Shown in pieces: positions 1-10,624 of a stretch of DNA of 64,000 nt. The stretch covers positions 34,685,263-34,749,262 of the forward strand of contig CM032662.1 in assembly GCA_019095985.1 (NCBI GenBank). The letters run 5' to 3'. A program made the translations under genes and the position numbers. The notes beneath the pieces were generated by a model. The model saw only the letters and a program-made list of their open reading frames with translations. It was not told where the DNA came from and did no database searches. Each line of letters starts with the position of its first letter. Within the stretch, counting starts at the first letter, position 1. Source of the stretch: Streblospio benedicti (taxonomy: Eukaryota; Annelida; Polychaeta; Spionida; Spionidae).

Positions 1-1011
1 GTTTGTAGACAAGATGAAATATATATACTAGTAATTTTATCAATTGTGAACTGCACCTGGAAACCTCGTGTCCCTACTCCGGTACTCTGCAGTTGACAAT
101 TGTTAACTATCTATACGTTCAATAACACTTGCCTGCTTGTAATCCATTTGCCCATATATTCATCCCCCATCTCCCTCACACGGAGTGATGAGCCACTAAT
201 GGAGCTGGCACGATTCATTACCCACAAGCACGTTACTGCCATAAACAATATCCTGGCCAAGAGACAAGTGCTGCCCTCTCTAATGAAATACGCGTTTGTC
301 ACGTCAGGCGTGTAGGAGAAAGGACCGAAATTAGCGAGATGTTGTAGAACAGGTCCCAGTATGAAAGGATTGGGGTGAATGGGAGATGTTGGAGGGAGGG
401 TGTTTTTTACAAGGACTTTGCTGGTTATGGGATTTGTGTCCTGAAGTGTTTAAGGAGGTGAGAGATTTGGATTACGGACTCCACAATGTGGGATGTTTGG
501 CCTAAAGAATCGTGGGAAATGGTAGTTTTGGCAGACATAATATAGGGCCTTCAATCAATTGAGAGGGGGAGGGGGATATGTGTGTATGTGTGTGGGGGGA
601 TGGGGTGGGGGGTGTTGCATTTTTGTTTTAAAGATTTTAACTCCAAACATTGAGAGGTATAAGGGATTATATTGAATGAGATTTGATTAGAATTGGCCTA
701 AATGAAAACAATAAAACACAGATCTGTTATATATGTTGTGTATCAAAATGTGTGTGGTTGGAAGTGAAAGAAGATTTGGCCTGAAGCATTGAGGGATATT
801 GTAGATTATGTGAAATGTTTAGTGACATGTTAAGTGATTTAAGTTGTGGGCACAACCGGTAATGCTGACATGTTGGCAGTATGTTTTTTCCAGGTCTGCT
901 GATTTTTTCATGCATTATCAATACAGTAACAGGTACATATGTACTGCTCTGTGAGTCACCAGTGCTGACCCTGCACTGTGTGACGTCTACCCTAGAGTAG
1001 GTGTATGTATA

Positions 1012-1322
1012 ATCTGTGCTTTTACGCTCAGCATCACCAACTCTGTGTAATGTGCATGAGTGTGCACAGCACTAGCAAAGCACTGTGTCCGTACTGTGTC
1101 GGTACTGATGAAGTGCGTTTTCTCGCAAGTACGAAGGCAGTAGAGGAAGTTTGAAATGTCATACTTCTGTTCCTGTCTCCCTACTGTCACCAACAAACAT
1201 ACATTGACCGCACTATATACGCACTGATCCATGTTCCCATTGTTCTGTCTCCATTGGTTTTTTTCCCTTTCCAGTAAAGAGTCAACAGTAAAGCAATACT
1301 GCCTGTTGTGCCCGAGGCTTAA
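1012..1322 (-). repeat. Diverged repeat (partner of 38005-38399)
   Basis: Shares GCAATACTGCCTGTTGTGCCCGAGGCTT-like DNA at its right end and a minus-strand frame ending THAHYTELVMLS with the 38-kb copy. Identity is low overall. Lies just upstream of the first EGF/Sushi-gene exon in the window, in its intron. Confidence 0.35.
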
Positions 1323-1451
1323 TTCAAATTCCCAGACATCCGTCAAGAAATATGACCATCCTGCATAACCCACTGCTAAACACAGGCGTTAATATTTCAT
1401 TACAAATGTGTGCGGTAGACGATTCTCACGCTGACCTGGTGTCTGCTATAG

Positions 1452-1574
1452 GCTCCTCGGACGCGGCCTGGCGGCGGCCGGCCGGCTGCGGGGACGGCGC
1501 GTACCCGACCGTGTTCGCAGACGACATGCAGCACGCGCTGGCCGAGCACTGTCTGCGGGCCGCCGGCGTGGCAA
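1452..1574 (+). CDS. Exon encoding an unrecognised Cys-containing module
   Basis: A 123-base open, GC-rich stretch lies between an acceptor-like sequence (tgctatag) and a donor GTCAGT at 1575. Both edges are phase 1, which matches the next exon. It encodes 41 residues, including PAGCGDGAYPTVFADD and EHCLRAAG, with two cysteines. The composition resembles the downstream exons and not the flanking AT-rich DNA. I do not recognise the domain; it may be half of a larger module whose other half is in an upstream exon. A MITE begins 51 bases after the donor. Boundaries are inferred from phase, so they are less secure than those of the other exons. Confidence 0.5.
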
Positions 1575-2782
1575 GTCAGTCGGCGGGGCTCTGGTGGCGG
1601 GGGGGGGGTGATTCTTTTCAAATTCCATAGGCAGATCCAGGGGGCGCAGGGGGCGCGTGCCCCCCCCTTTCCCACCAAAATGCCTCATTTTCATAGGGTT
1701 TTTCATGAAATCCCTTTAGTGACACCCCCCCTTTTCCTTAAGTGCGCCCCTCCCCTTTCCAAAAGCCTGGATCTGCCTATGAATTCTATTATATTGGTAA
1801 TTTCGTGAAGTCTATACTTGGCATATCATCTCATAAATGCTTGAGTTGAAAGAATTAGATATATTTCTAAAAATTGAAAATTTTTAAATCTTAATTGATA
1901 GCAAAGAGAGAAAACACACTACAAAAATTGAAATTCTTAATCTTAATCCGCACGAGATGTTGACTTTGGTTACTTTATTTGATTGTGTGTCGTGTGTTCT
2001 GTATGACTGGTATTTGATAATCAATTTTAAATGATGATTAATAGTTGGGCTGTATTACGTTTTGATGCAAGTATTATGTAAATTTATTTATATATTTTAC
2101 TTAATAATAAGGATCATAGAATTCTATAGCTACCGAGACTCAGTAGGCATGAGGTCGTTATGGAAATATTTATTTTTGAAACACAATGCAATAAGAATAA
2201 ACGCAATAGACTTTTCTTAGGGAGAGCTCAGAGTTGTTAATTGTGATATGTGCGCCAATATCCCGACTTACCTCCTGAAAGGCTCTTGTGTATCATAGTT
2301 GTCAGCACGTTTTTGTGAGAAATGACACTCAAACCTTCTTATATGCGGAGGCCTGTGAGACAAGAATGTGTGTCGAAAGCATTCTAAAAAAACACGGGCG
2401 GGTAATACAAGTGGGCCTCTCTGGTTAAATGATTAGGCTTACTGAAGCCAACACTCTCGTCGTATGGTGGCTATTGTTATTCGGCACAATGTACCATAAC
2501 AAATTTATAACACACGTGACATCTAACAATCTTCAATGCAGATGCGCAGATTCAATTGTTAAAGCGCCCGTGGTTAACCAAGAAAAGAACCTTCTAATGG
2601 ATGCCTATGGCCACAAAGTAGCTGAGTCCACGTAGCATTATTTCTCACGGTGGCTGCAACAGGTTTACGGGTGGTGTGGTGCGGGGGCGCACCCACAAAA
2701 TTTCATGGATTTCAAACACGCGAAGGCTTGCGGAGATGGCAAAAACCTAATAACATATGAAATGATTTTTTATTTCATAATT

Positions 2783-2817
<35 letters not shown>

Positions 2818-5800
2818 GGGGGGGATAAATATGTATGTGTGTTGGGTAGGTGGCGGTGCTTGCGCCCCCTGGATCTGCCTATGCTCCACTACTGTATAGA
2901 CATTGATCACATCTGCAGAGACATTCTCCTCTATTAGAAAAGCACCAAATTATCCATTGTCTCCGAAAGCCGCTTATATATGTACATTATCGCAAACTGC
3001 GCTCTCTGTATGCAAATTATTCATTACCGTCTGCACAGCGTACATCTGTGACCAACATGTTTAATATCCCTGTCATTTGCCGGTTCACCCAGAATTAGTG
3101 CCGGGCATCGCGAACACCCTACATGGGGTTCTCAAATAAATTATGTATTCATAGGCACTCATGTCACATACCTTGGTTTTTTTTCTTTTTCTTTTTTTTA
3201 TCGAAATGCAAGATGCACGTCCTAAAATTGAAAAGCTGTTGTGTTTTGGAGTACCAAGAAATGCTCGAGAATAGAAATGGGGCTGAAATAAAAAAAGAAT
3301 CTGCACTGAAATGTCATCGTTTACCCTTGTAGGGCCCGTCCCTCATCTGCAGTATATAGGCTGGGAGAGGGCGCTTTGACTCTGCGGGGTAGTTTATGAG
3401 TGTATTTCTCGACGTATGATCCTGTTTGGCTCAAACGGCAAGTGACCGCCGGCAGAATTACCCTCTTTAGATGAGAGACAAAACATGAGTTGTTTTATGA
3501 GCGTGGATGTTATTTGTTCTGTTGATGCCTCGTCGATACTTGATGTTCTTTAAGCTTACCAATGCAACTATAAAATATAAACGAGTTGCCTGTTAGTGGG
3601 TTCATGCATCCAATTGCAAGGAAATTTGGCCTCAAACGTCTGGCTACTGCCAGTGGGGGGCATTGAATTTAATAATGAGCCAGCCACACAGCCACACGCC
3701 CACACACCCAAGCAACTATGTATCACACGCCGGGGGGCGGGCGTGTGGGGGTGGGGGAAGGTTCCTGCTCACGTGAGGGTACAGTGCGCTCCCCTTTTAA
3801 AAACACCCCCTTTTTCATGGACAGATTTTATTACCTAGATCATTTTCTGATTGCGATATTGATTCATTATTCTATTTAACTATTTAGATGGTGACCATAG
3901 TTTGAAGAGTTCAGAGAAACAAAAATCTCAATCTTATAACCAACCGACCAACCAACCAACCAACCAATCGATCAAACAAACCAACCAAACCAACCAACCA
4001 AACTACATATTACCCAGTCAACCAGCCAATTAACCAACCAACCAACCAAGCAGCCAGCTTACCAGCCAGCCAACCTACCAACAAACAAACAAAGCAAGAT
4101 TGTGAACATACTTTGAAGACTCCTCTTTTTAGGAAAACAAAATCTAATTAAACTATTTGAAAACAATCTTATAACCAACCAAACAACCAAACCAACCACA
4201 CCAACCAATTACCCAGTCAACCAGTCAACCAACCAATTAACCAACCAACCAAACAAGCAGCCAGCTTGCCAGCCATCCAACCTACCAACCAATCAACAAA
4301 GGAAGATTGTGACCATAATTTGAAGACAAAAATCTAAAAAAAACTCTTTGAAAACAATCTTATAACCAACCAACCATCCAACCAACACCCAACCAACCAA
4401 CAATCCAACCAACCATCCAACCAATTAACCATTCCACCAAACAATTAACCAACCAACCGACCGACCGACCTACCAACCAGCCAGCCAGCCAGCCAACCAA
4501 CCAACCAACCAACCAACCAACCAACCAACCAGACTGTACATCATCATTGCAGTCGTACATTCCCACATTGCAGCAGCAGCAGACACCGCGTGTCCCTGCG
4601 CCGCCGCAGCCGCCGATATTGTGGAGCTTGACGAGTGTCGTCTGGGCGGCGCGGCGGCGTGTGGCGGGCGCGGCGCATGTGTGGACGACGTGGCAGGCTG
4701 CGGCTTCCGCTGTGTGTGCGCGGAGGGATACACGGGGCGGCGCTGTGAGACAGGTGCGGGCTGGCTGCACGGGGCACAGCTTGAGTACTGTACAATACAA
4801 GTACTGCAGACGAGTTGGTGTTGTGCTGGCACTGCGTAAGAATATGCATACGTGTTTTTCTATAATGTACATACCCCCTCCAACCACACCACCACACCCA
4901 AGAAATAACTAAAACATAAAACACATTCAGAACTTCTGGTTGCGTCTTCGGTAGAATAGCGCGACGGTATAGTTGGTGTGATGGGGAGTATATAGGTTTT
5001 TGTCGAGGGTACGGGTCAACCTAAGACCGCCTATGTCAGACTAAATATTTTGAAAATCTGTTTGCACTCATGTCCAGAGGGTATAGGATTAAACTACTAA
5101 CTCACCCCGCTTCTCCTGATATAAGCCCCTTCATTATTCATCCACCACTAGATAATATTAGAAGGCCTACCTCTGCCAATGGAGTGACCACCTGAAATCT
5201 TTTGAAACTCTATCGGCCGAAAAACTTAAATGCAATTTACAAATTTGAAGTGGAGATGTGGTGGAACGCTGACAAATGGACAAGTAACGTGCGTGGACAA
5301 TTCCCAGTTGCAAGGGTAGACATTCACAAAGGCAAACTCTAATTCAAATCCAATATATATTGCGACCTCTGAAAACTCATCAATAGGCTACGCCATCTTT
5401 TATGTTCAGCCACGAGTAAAATTTGTCATGTTCTTTTCATGGCGCTGTCATTATGTACAGGATTGCTATAAACATTCCCCATGCCTCCGAATCGAATGTT
5501 TATATGAAAGCCAGTATATGAAACGCTTTTTTTTCTTGCTTGGGAACATTGTAACGCCATGATACACGGTTATTTTAATTTATTGTCAGTCAGCAAAGCA
5601 TGCAACTCATTACCAATCATACCCTATCAAAAATGCATAAAAAGAATATTAAAACCATAAGTTGTCATTCATTGCACTTCATAAAATTGAAATAAAATGT
5701 TATTGGATATTTAAAGTTGGCGTTTAAGAGTATCCATCCAACTTCCCATAATTCACAGATCCAAAAAGCCACACGTATACTTATTCTCAACTTCGTGGGG

Positions 5801-8800
5801 ACTATCCAGTTGGAGTTGAATTGAACACCTATTTTTAGAGCTGGAGATGTCACCAATAATTCGCACATCCATTCGCTTTTGTCATATGCAACTGCAGAAC
5901 TGCCAAATAATTCACGTCAACTTATTATCAGTCTACATGAATCTCTTTTAAATTCTATATATTTCCAGTGTTACAAACTCTCGTGAATTGAATAAGCCCG
6001 AAATAAATGAGGGTCTCCTCATTTTCACTTGGCAAATTTTCTTTCTGCAGCCGTGCTGTGCCCGTGCCCGCCTCACGTGCTTCACGCACGTCTCACGTAC
6101 ACGTCGCACGTGGTCAACTCAACACTGACCGTCACATGTGACCTGGGCTACCGACTGCCCCGAGCGGTAGTAAGTGGCCCTGCGCGACGGACCAGCATGC
6201 TTCTCCGCTGTAATGACTCCCTCGTGTGGGACCCGCCAGCCCCGCAGACGTGCCAGTGTGAGTAAGCTTCTACCCAACAGCCATATTCATTAAGGAGATT
6301 GTAATAAATTAAGGGCCTCTTCTGATTTGGTGCTTTCCTTTCAAAAGTGTAATGAGTAAAAATGTTGAAAAAATCTGGGCCCCTCCAAAATATTCTAAGG
6401 GCCCCCAGCCGCATGGTGTTCGGAGCGTTAAAGCTTGTGCCCCTATAAAATGTCGGCTGTCTGGGGCCCCAAAACTTTAAGGTGGCGGCCTATGGCTGAA
6501 GTCCAATCAGCAAGTCAGCCGCCGCCCCCCGCCCCTCCTTAATTGGTCCCTATGTGTCAGCATGGTTGCATTTTTAGGATGCATACTATACCTGCATTAT
6601 GGTACTTCAGTCATTGACCACTGCTCTGAACATGTGTCCCAGCATCATGGGAGGTTGCCACTGGGTGTGTATGGTGTGTAACGGACTATGATTTACAACC
6701 ACTTACCATACACATTACATCTGTTATATAGAAGGGTCTATATAGTAATGTGTATGGTATAGTGTGAGTAAATCATAGTAGTATACATACCACACACCTC
6801 CCATGATGTTGGGGCCAATGGCTCTGACGCACTCGTTTTCTACTCAGAAGCTCCCTCTGTTGTGTTCATTACTCGGGAGGAACTATTTACTTGTGCGCAG
6901 CACAAGACTTCATGTTCACAAAACGCCGTGTGCATATATGCATGTGGCATTCAAGAGTTTAATTAAGATATTAACCTTCCCATCAACAAATTTCATTTTT
7001 AGTATAAGCGCAGGAATAAGGACCGAAAAAGAATGTTATGAATGGTTGCCCTCCCGGAGAGCACGACTCTGTTGAGACATACCGTTACTTTCTTTTTGAC
7101 ATATTCATATGTGGATGATATTGCTTTTTTATTTTCAAACATTTTGTACAAGGTACAATTGACAATCAAAGTTCCATGCGTCTTGGCATATGTCCAGCAT
7201 GAAATAGAATGGCTTCTTCTGTCAATTACAAACTACATGAAAAAGATTAAGTGCGGCCATTGTTCTAATTTTCATCTTAAATCTAGCTTGAAGACTGCTC
7301 AACTGTAATTTGGGGGGACCTAGTCTAGTATTCTATTGTGATGAATGGCCAGTCTCCGTCTTCATTACACTCCTTTACAGCAACATTGAAACTCCAGCTC
7401 AAAGTGTATTCGCGTCCTAGCGTACACGTTGGTCCCAGTGGGGTAGCAAATCAGGATTAATTGCTTTCTATCTCTTCTCCTATTCAATGAACAGAATGAA
7501 ATCACAGATTGTGCTCTCTGGGTTGGGATAACTCTGACGTCATTATCACACGTGTGTGGGTGGGTGGGTCTGAAACCGGAAGTCAGCCTTTGAGAGATGT
7601 AGATGTACTCGAAACGGCAACATTTATTAATGGTGCTCTGATAAATCGTTTGCTTGCAGTTTATTTTTGTCTGAAACATTTGTAAACCATTTTTGTTACT
7701 AATGATTCGACGAATAAATTAGCAAATAGGCTTCTAGAAAATATTTTTATTTGGGGTCAGTGATCGAGTTCAGTTTTTGGAACAAGGGAGGTCAGAGCAG
7801 ACAAGTATACGTGCGTTTTCCACAGAAAAGGCCCACGGGAAATGGTCTTCCTTAGGGGAAATGTGGATATCCTTCACCCCCGGATCTTCCAGTGCGTATG
7901 TTCCCTCCCACTACCTAGGTAGATCCAGGGGGTAAAGCGGTACGTGACGCACACCCTTTTCAACCTAAATATTTCATAATTATATTTACGGCATTGCCGC
8001 TATCAATCACGTGGCCAAAACCCTAAAGATCCCTTGAGTATGACCACACCCCAGCAGTTTAAAAAAAATGGGATCTGCAAATGCACCGCTCTCTCTCTCT
8101 CTCTTGCAGCCTCGCGCTGCCCCGTCGTGCCCACGTGGCTCGGCCTGCTGCCCAACACCACGCACCGCGCGTACGGCACGCACGTCAACTATACGTGCGA
8201 GCGAGGCAAGCAGTTCGCACGCGACCCGGAAACAGACGACGGCGACCATGTGGAGGAGGGGATGGTCACGTGGCGGGTCACGTGGTGCGGCGAGGACGAC
8301 ACGTGGACGCCGCCGCTCGCAGAGTGTGTGGGTGAGCGCGGGGTTCGGGGGTTTTACATTCAAGATTATTGGAGCCGACACAAAAGTTGGCTAAACTAAT
8401 CCCACTTTCATAGTGACGAATGTTAATCATTCAGGGGCCAACAGAATATCAATTGAACGGGCACTGGTCAAATTGCACTGATGTCTTCAGTCATAGCAAT
8501 ATATTAGTAGGAAGTGGTAGAGAAAAAGACGATTGGAATTGAATACAACAGCATTTTTTGTAAAAATCACACTATATGAAAACTCCGCAATTGTGATCAA
8601 TCACTATGCTGGCCCATATGATGTTGACACTGCTACGTTCAGACATGGCAATTACCACAGCTACTGAATATATGAAACACTGTACACATACTCTTTTGTC
8701 AAGCGCAAACCCATTATATTCAGTAAAACCTTCAATAAAGACCACCTCTCTAATGTTACAGCTTCTTTAAATTGACTTCTATTCTTTGAAACCTCTATCA

Positions 8801-10624
8801 CAAGGGGATCATTGTTCCGGCTAGTTCTTCATTGTTCCGGCTAGTTCTTCATTGTTCCGGCTAGTTCTGATTTTTCTACCCTTTTGCTGACTTCTGCTCA
8901 TGATGTGTGCAGTTTTAAAACAAGCTTTGCTAACTTCTGCTTTTGCATTCATACTTCTATAAATCAATCAATCTTTTCAACAGTACCAAAATCATACGTA
9001 CAAGAACTGAAGCTACCAGAACTAGGTGACCCATGTACACCCCAATGACATTTGTACTGTGTAGTAACATGCAAATACCACCTCTCTAAACTCTTAAATT
9101 TGAACACGCTTCCAAGCATTGACATGAGCTCCCAGACACCACCTCTGTTACACGACCAGCTGTCCAATCACACCTCGCCCAGTGCCCATAGCATAAGGTG
9201 GTCTTCATTGATTAGATGGTTTAAGCATTTTGGGAACATTTCCCGGCACTGGTGACGCCGCCGCCGCCGCCGCCGCTCGGGATGAGTAGTAATTAGTAAT
9301 AGTCACGTGATCATTAAGGGTGGGGGCGTTATTTGACTGCGGCGGCTCCCGGGGGTGGCGCCACTAATCGACGTACGGACACGTGAGAATTACACCATTA
9401 GGTATGTGCCGACAGTATAGTGGGTGCCCCGCATTAGTTATGGGGTAATTTGTAGATGGTGTCTCATTTTGATACAGCAGCATATGGTGCCCAGACTAAC
9501 ACTTTACTGGTCATTGATGCCTACTATCGCAGCTGCGAGTAAACCCCAGAAGAGCATCCTATTTAATACATACATCTCTCTATTGAGTGCTCCTCGAAAA
9601 GAAGACTGTTTCTCACAGTCCCAAACCTTTATAAAGAGATCACAATGAACCTGCATAAAGAGACCGTCATTGTATATTGAGACCACTTGAATGTAGTCCC
9701 GATGATGGTCTTAATAGGTCATATTACATTGAATACTAGTAGACTCACAGTTAGCCAGAGGGATGTCCAGTTTACCCTACTGTAGTGATAGTGAATGAGA
9801 CTGGAGGAATTAAATATACATTGTGGCAACATTTAGCTCATTTTAGGCTGTATTATTCAATGCTGCATTGGTAGCAACATTTACAGGATTGTCTAGTAAT
9901 GGATTAAGCGTGTGTCCTGGATGCAGGCCTGGGTGAGAGTAGGGTCGTCTGGAAACATAATCCTCTTACATTTATGTCATTACACATTCACGTTTGATAA
10001 TGAGAGAAATACAAGGCCAACTTTGACGTGGGCCAAATATGTCAAGCAACAAAATGTTTGAACTTTGAAGTCCCCATTTTCTCATTTCTGTTGTATCAAA
10101 ACCACTTTTAATGGCCACATTCCACATCATACACACCCACATTATAATGTACTCTGTTTCCATCTATAAATCTATAATTGTGAGTGCCATCACTCTCGTC
10201 TCTCCTTAACCCCCGTACACCCACAAGATGCCCGGACCTTGGCCGTGCCGTGCTTGTGTAGATCCTCTAGTTCCAGAACATCCTGGATGTGCCACAGACC
10301 TCCAAATCTGCTTACTACAACACACACTCTAATCATGATCCAGTATACTTGAAAGATCGATTCTCAATTTTGATACTGTACATTCCAGATAAAGAGGAGG
10401 ATGCCAGGGGAGCTTCGCCCACGATATTTGAACGCACGGAAGCGCCGGGGGCGACTGCTGTGGGTACTATAGTGACTATAGTACTCTGCAGCCTGCTGGC
10501 GCTCATTGTCGCCTGGGACATATCCAGCCTCTTCGCCAAGAGAAAGATCAATCTCAGAACAATGTCATTCGGCAAATTTAAATTCAAGGGCTTCAACAGA
10601 CAGAAACCAGTTCACACTGTGTAA
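1452..10624 (+). CDS. EGF/Sushi-domain type I membrane protein gene (3' part, five exons)
   Basis: Exons at 1452-1574, 4610-4753, 6051-6257, 8110-8331 and 10389-10624 can be joined in one frame; every junction is phase 1 with AG acceptors and GT donors. The order is an unrecognised module, an EGF-like domain, two Sushi (CCP) domains, a transmembrane helix and a cytoplasmic tail of about 30 residues ending at the stop at 10622-10624. Phase 1-1 exons are the usual packaging of shuffled extracellular modules in animals. The exons are much richer in GC than the introns. EGF plus CCP ectodomains act in cell-surface recognition or complement-like binding; the ligand here is unknown. The 5' exons with the signal peptide must lie before the window. 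Extra small exons inside the introns cannot be excluded. No orthologue recognised. Confidence 0.75.
1626..1781 (+). mobile_element. CATAGG-type MITE (intact copy)
   Basis: This 156-base element has perfect 16-base terminal inverted repeats, CATAGGCAGATCCAGG at the left and its complement at the right, flanked by a 5-base duplication AATTC (1621-1625 and 1782-1786). The interior has C-runs and the word CCCACCAAAATGCCTCATTTTCATAGGG, shared in pieces with other copies in the window. It has no coding capacity, so it is a non-autonomous DNA transposon. The superfamily is uncertain: the ends look somewhat hAT-like, but the duplication appears to be 5-6 bases instead of 8. It lies in the intron after the first exon. 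Confidence 0.75.
2655..2883 (-). mobile_element. CATAGG-type MITE, diverged copy with poly-A/C tract
   Basis: Read on the minus strand, the copy starts with GCATAGGCAGATCCAGGGGG at 2884 and carries the family's C-rich and GGTTTTTGCCAT words. The interior holds a 32-base T run followed by 8 G (2785-2824, plus strand), an expansion absent from the other copies. The left (plus-strand) end is indistinct near 2655. It lies in an intron of the EGF/Sushi gene. Confidence 0.5.
3885..4533 (+). repeat. (CCAA)n-rich satellite with a ~210-base higher-order unit
   Basis: Low-complexity CCAA/CCAG/CCGA tetranucleotides alternate with a unique linker related to TTGTGACCATAATTTGAAGA followed by AATCTTATAACCAACC. 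The linker occurs near 3890, 4100 and 4308, giving three units of about 210 bases. The tetranucleotide tract is therefore nested in a larger tandem array. It ends about 75 bases before the EGF exon. Its long open frames on the minus strand are an artefact of the repeat. Confidence 0.85.
4610..4753 (+). CDS. EGF-like domain exon
   Basis: The 144-base exon (phase 1-1, 48 codons) encodes a single EGF-like domain: DECRLGG, CGGRGACVDD, CGFRCVCAEGYTGRRCE. Six cysteines are spaced as in EGF repeats, with the typical CxCxxGYTGxxC ending. The acceptor is gccgccgcag and the donor is CAG/GTGCGG. The opening E-L-D-E-C resembles a calcium-binding EGF start (D/N-x-D/E), but the later Asn/Asp-hydroxylation signature is not clear. 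Confidence 0.85.
6051..6257 (+). CDS. Sushi/CCP domain exon 1
   Basis: The 207-base exon is phase 1-1, with acceptor tttctttctgcag and donor T/GTGAGT. Its 69 codons hold one complement control protein module: CPCPPHVLHARLTY, then TVTCDLGYRLP, LRCNDSLVWDPPAP and a closing TCQC. The CDLGY and Trp-Pro-Pro-Cys landmarks are standard for CCP. An extra Cys occurs at each end (CPC and CQC), which could form a non-canonical disulfide. One potential N-glycosylation site (NST) is visible. Confidence 0.85.
6639..6812. repeat. Foldback element (~75-base arms)
   Basis: The left arm starts at CATCATGGGAGGT (6643) and the right arm ends at ACCTCCCATGATG (6808). Between them, GTGTGTATG/CATACCACAC, CTATGATTTA/TAAATCATAG and ACCATACACATTAC/GTAATGTGTATGGT pair in order around a loop near 6725. 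No coding content. It is probably a small MITE or palindromic insertion in the intron between the two Sushi exons. Confidence 0.7.
7075..7325 (+). pseudogene. Possible LINE reverse-transcriptase fragment
   Basis: One frame reads TYSYVDDIAFLFSN and then, about 45 residues on, MKKIKCGHCSNFHL, SLKTAQL, a stop and FGG. This resembles the order of a non-LTR reverse transcriptase: the (Y/F)xDD catalytic motif followed by W/MxKxxKLxxNxxKT and FGG. Flanking motifs such as PQGS were not found, and the region is AT-rich. If real it is a short decayed LINE piece; chance similarity is quite possible. Confidence 0.3.
8110..8331 (+). CDS. Sushi/CCP domain exon 2
   Basis: The 222-base exon (phase 1-1) is preceded by a CT-rich tract and TTGCAG and followed by G/GTGAGC. 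Its 74 codons encode a second CCP module: SRCPVVPTWLG, HVNYTCERGKQF, VTWCGEDDTWTPPLAECVG. The acidic insert DPETDDGDHVEEG lengthens the middle of the module beyond the usual 60 residues. Potential N-glycosylation sites: NTT and NYT. Confidence 0.85.
8719..8803. mobile_element. pogo-like MITE fragment
   Basis: TTCAGTAAAACCTTCAATAAAGACCACC matches the left end of the CAGTAGAACCTCTNTATTAAGACCAC family that recurs across the window. The right end was not identified. Confidence 0.4.
8814..8869 (+). repeat. Short tandem repeat, 3 x 20-21 bases
   Basis: The unit CATTGTTCCGGCTAGTTCTT is repeated three times with near-perfect identity, implying recent slippage or duplication. Confidence 0.9.
9246..9400. 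promoter_or_regulatory. GC-rich islet with homeodomain-like and CACGTG words
   Basis: A (GCC)n run is followed by TAGTAATTAGTAATAG, CACGTGATCATTAA, GGCGCCACTAATCG and GGACACGTGAG. The density of TAAT cores and CACGTG words, and the GC contrast with the surroundings, suggest an intronic regulatory element. No direct proof. Confidence 0.25.
9569..9720. mobile_element. pogo-like MITE, degraded copy
   Basis: TACATCTCTCTATTGAGTGCTCC, internal CATAAAGAGACCGTC and GATGGTCTTAATAGG match the mirrored layout of the CAGTAGAACCTC family: a left end, repeated (A)GAGACC words, then GGTCTTAATAG near the right end. It lies in the intron before the last exon of the EGF/Sushi gene. Confidence 0.45.
10389..10624 (+). 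CDS. Transmembrane and cytoplasmic-tail exon with stop
   Basis: After a phase-1 acceptor (cattccag) the frame runs 78 residues to a TAA stop. An acidic juxtamembrane segment (DKEEDARGASPTIFERTEAPG) precedes a hydrophobic helix (AVGTIVTIVLCSLLALIVAW). A basic tail follows (KRKINLRTMSFGKFKFKGFN and QKPVHTV). The acidic-outside, basic-inside layout fits a type I protein. The tail's Lys/Phe-rich stretch could bind membrane lipid or cytoskeletal adaptors, but I know no matching motif. I did not spot a canonical AATAAA close downstream. Confidence 0.8.

Noticed and set aside
4360-4924. Minus-strand frames with GWLVGWLVG repeats
   Set aside because: Produced by the CCAA satellite and the antisense of the EGF exon.
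10605-10624. PDZ-binding C-terminus on the membrane protein (PVHTV)
   Set aside because: Class I ligands need Ser/Thr at position -2; here it is His, with Thr at -1.
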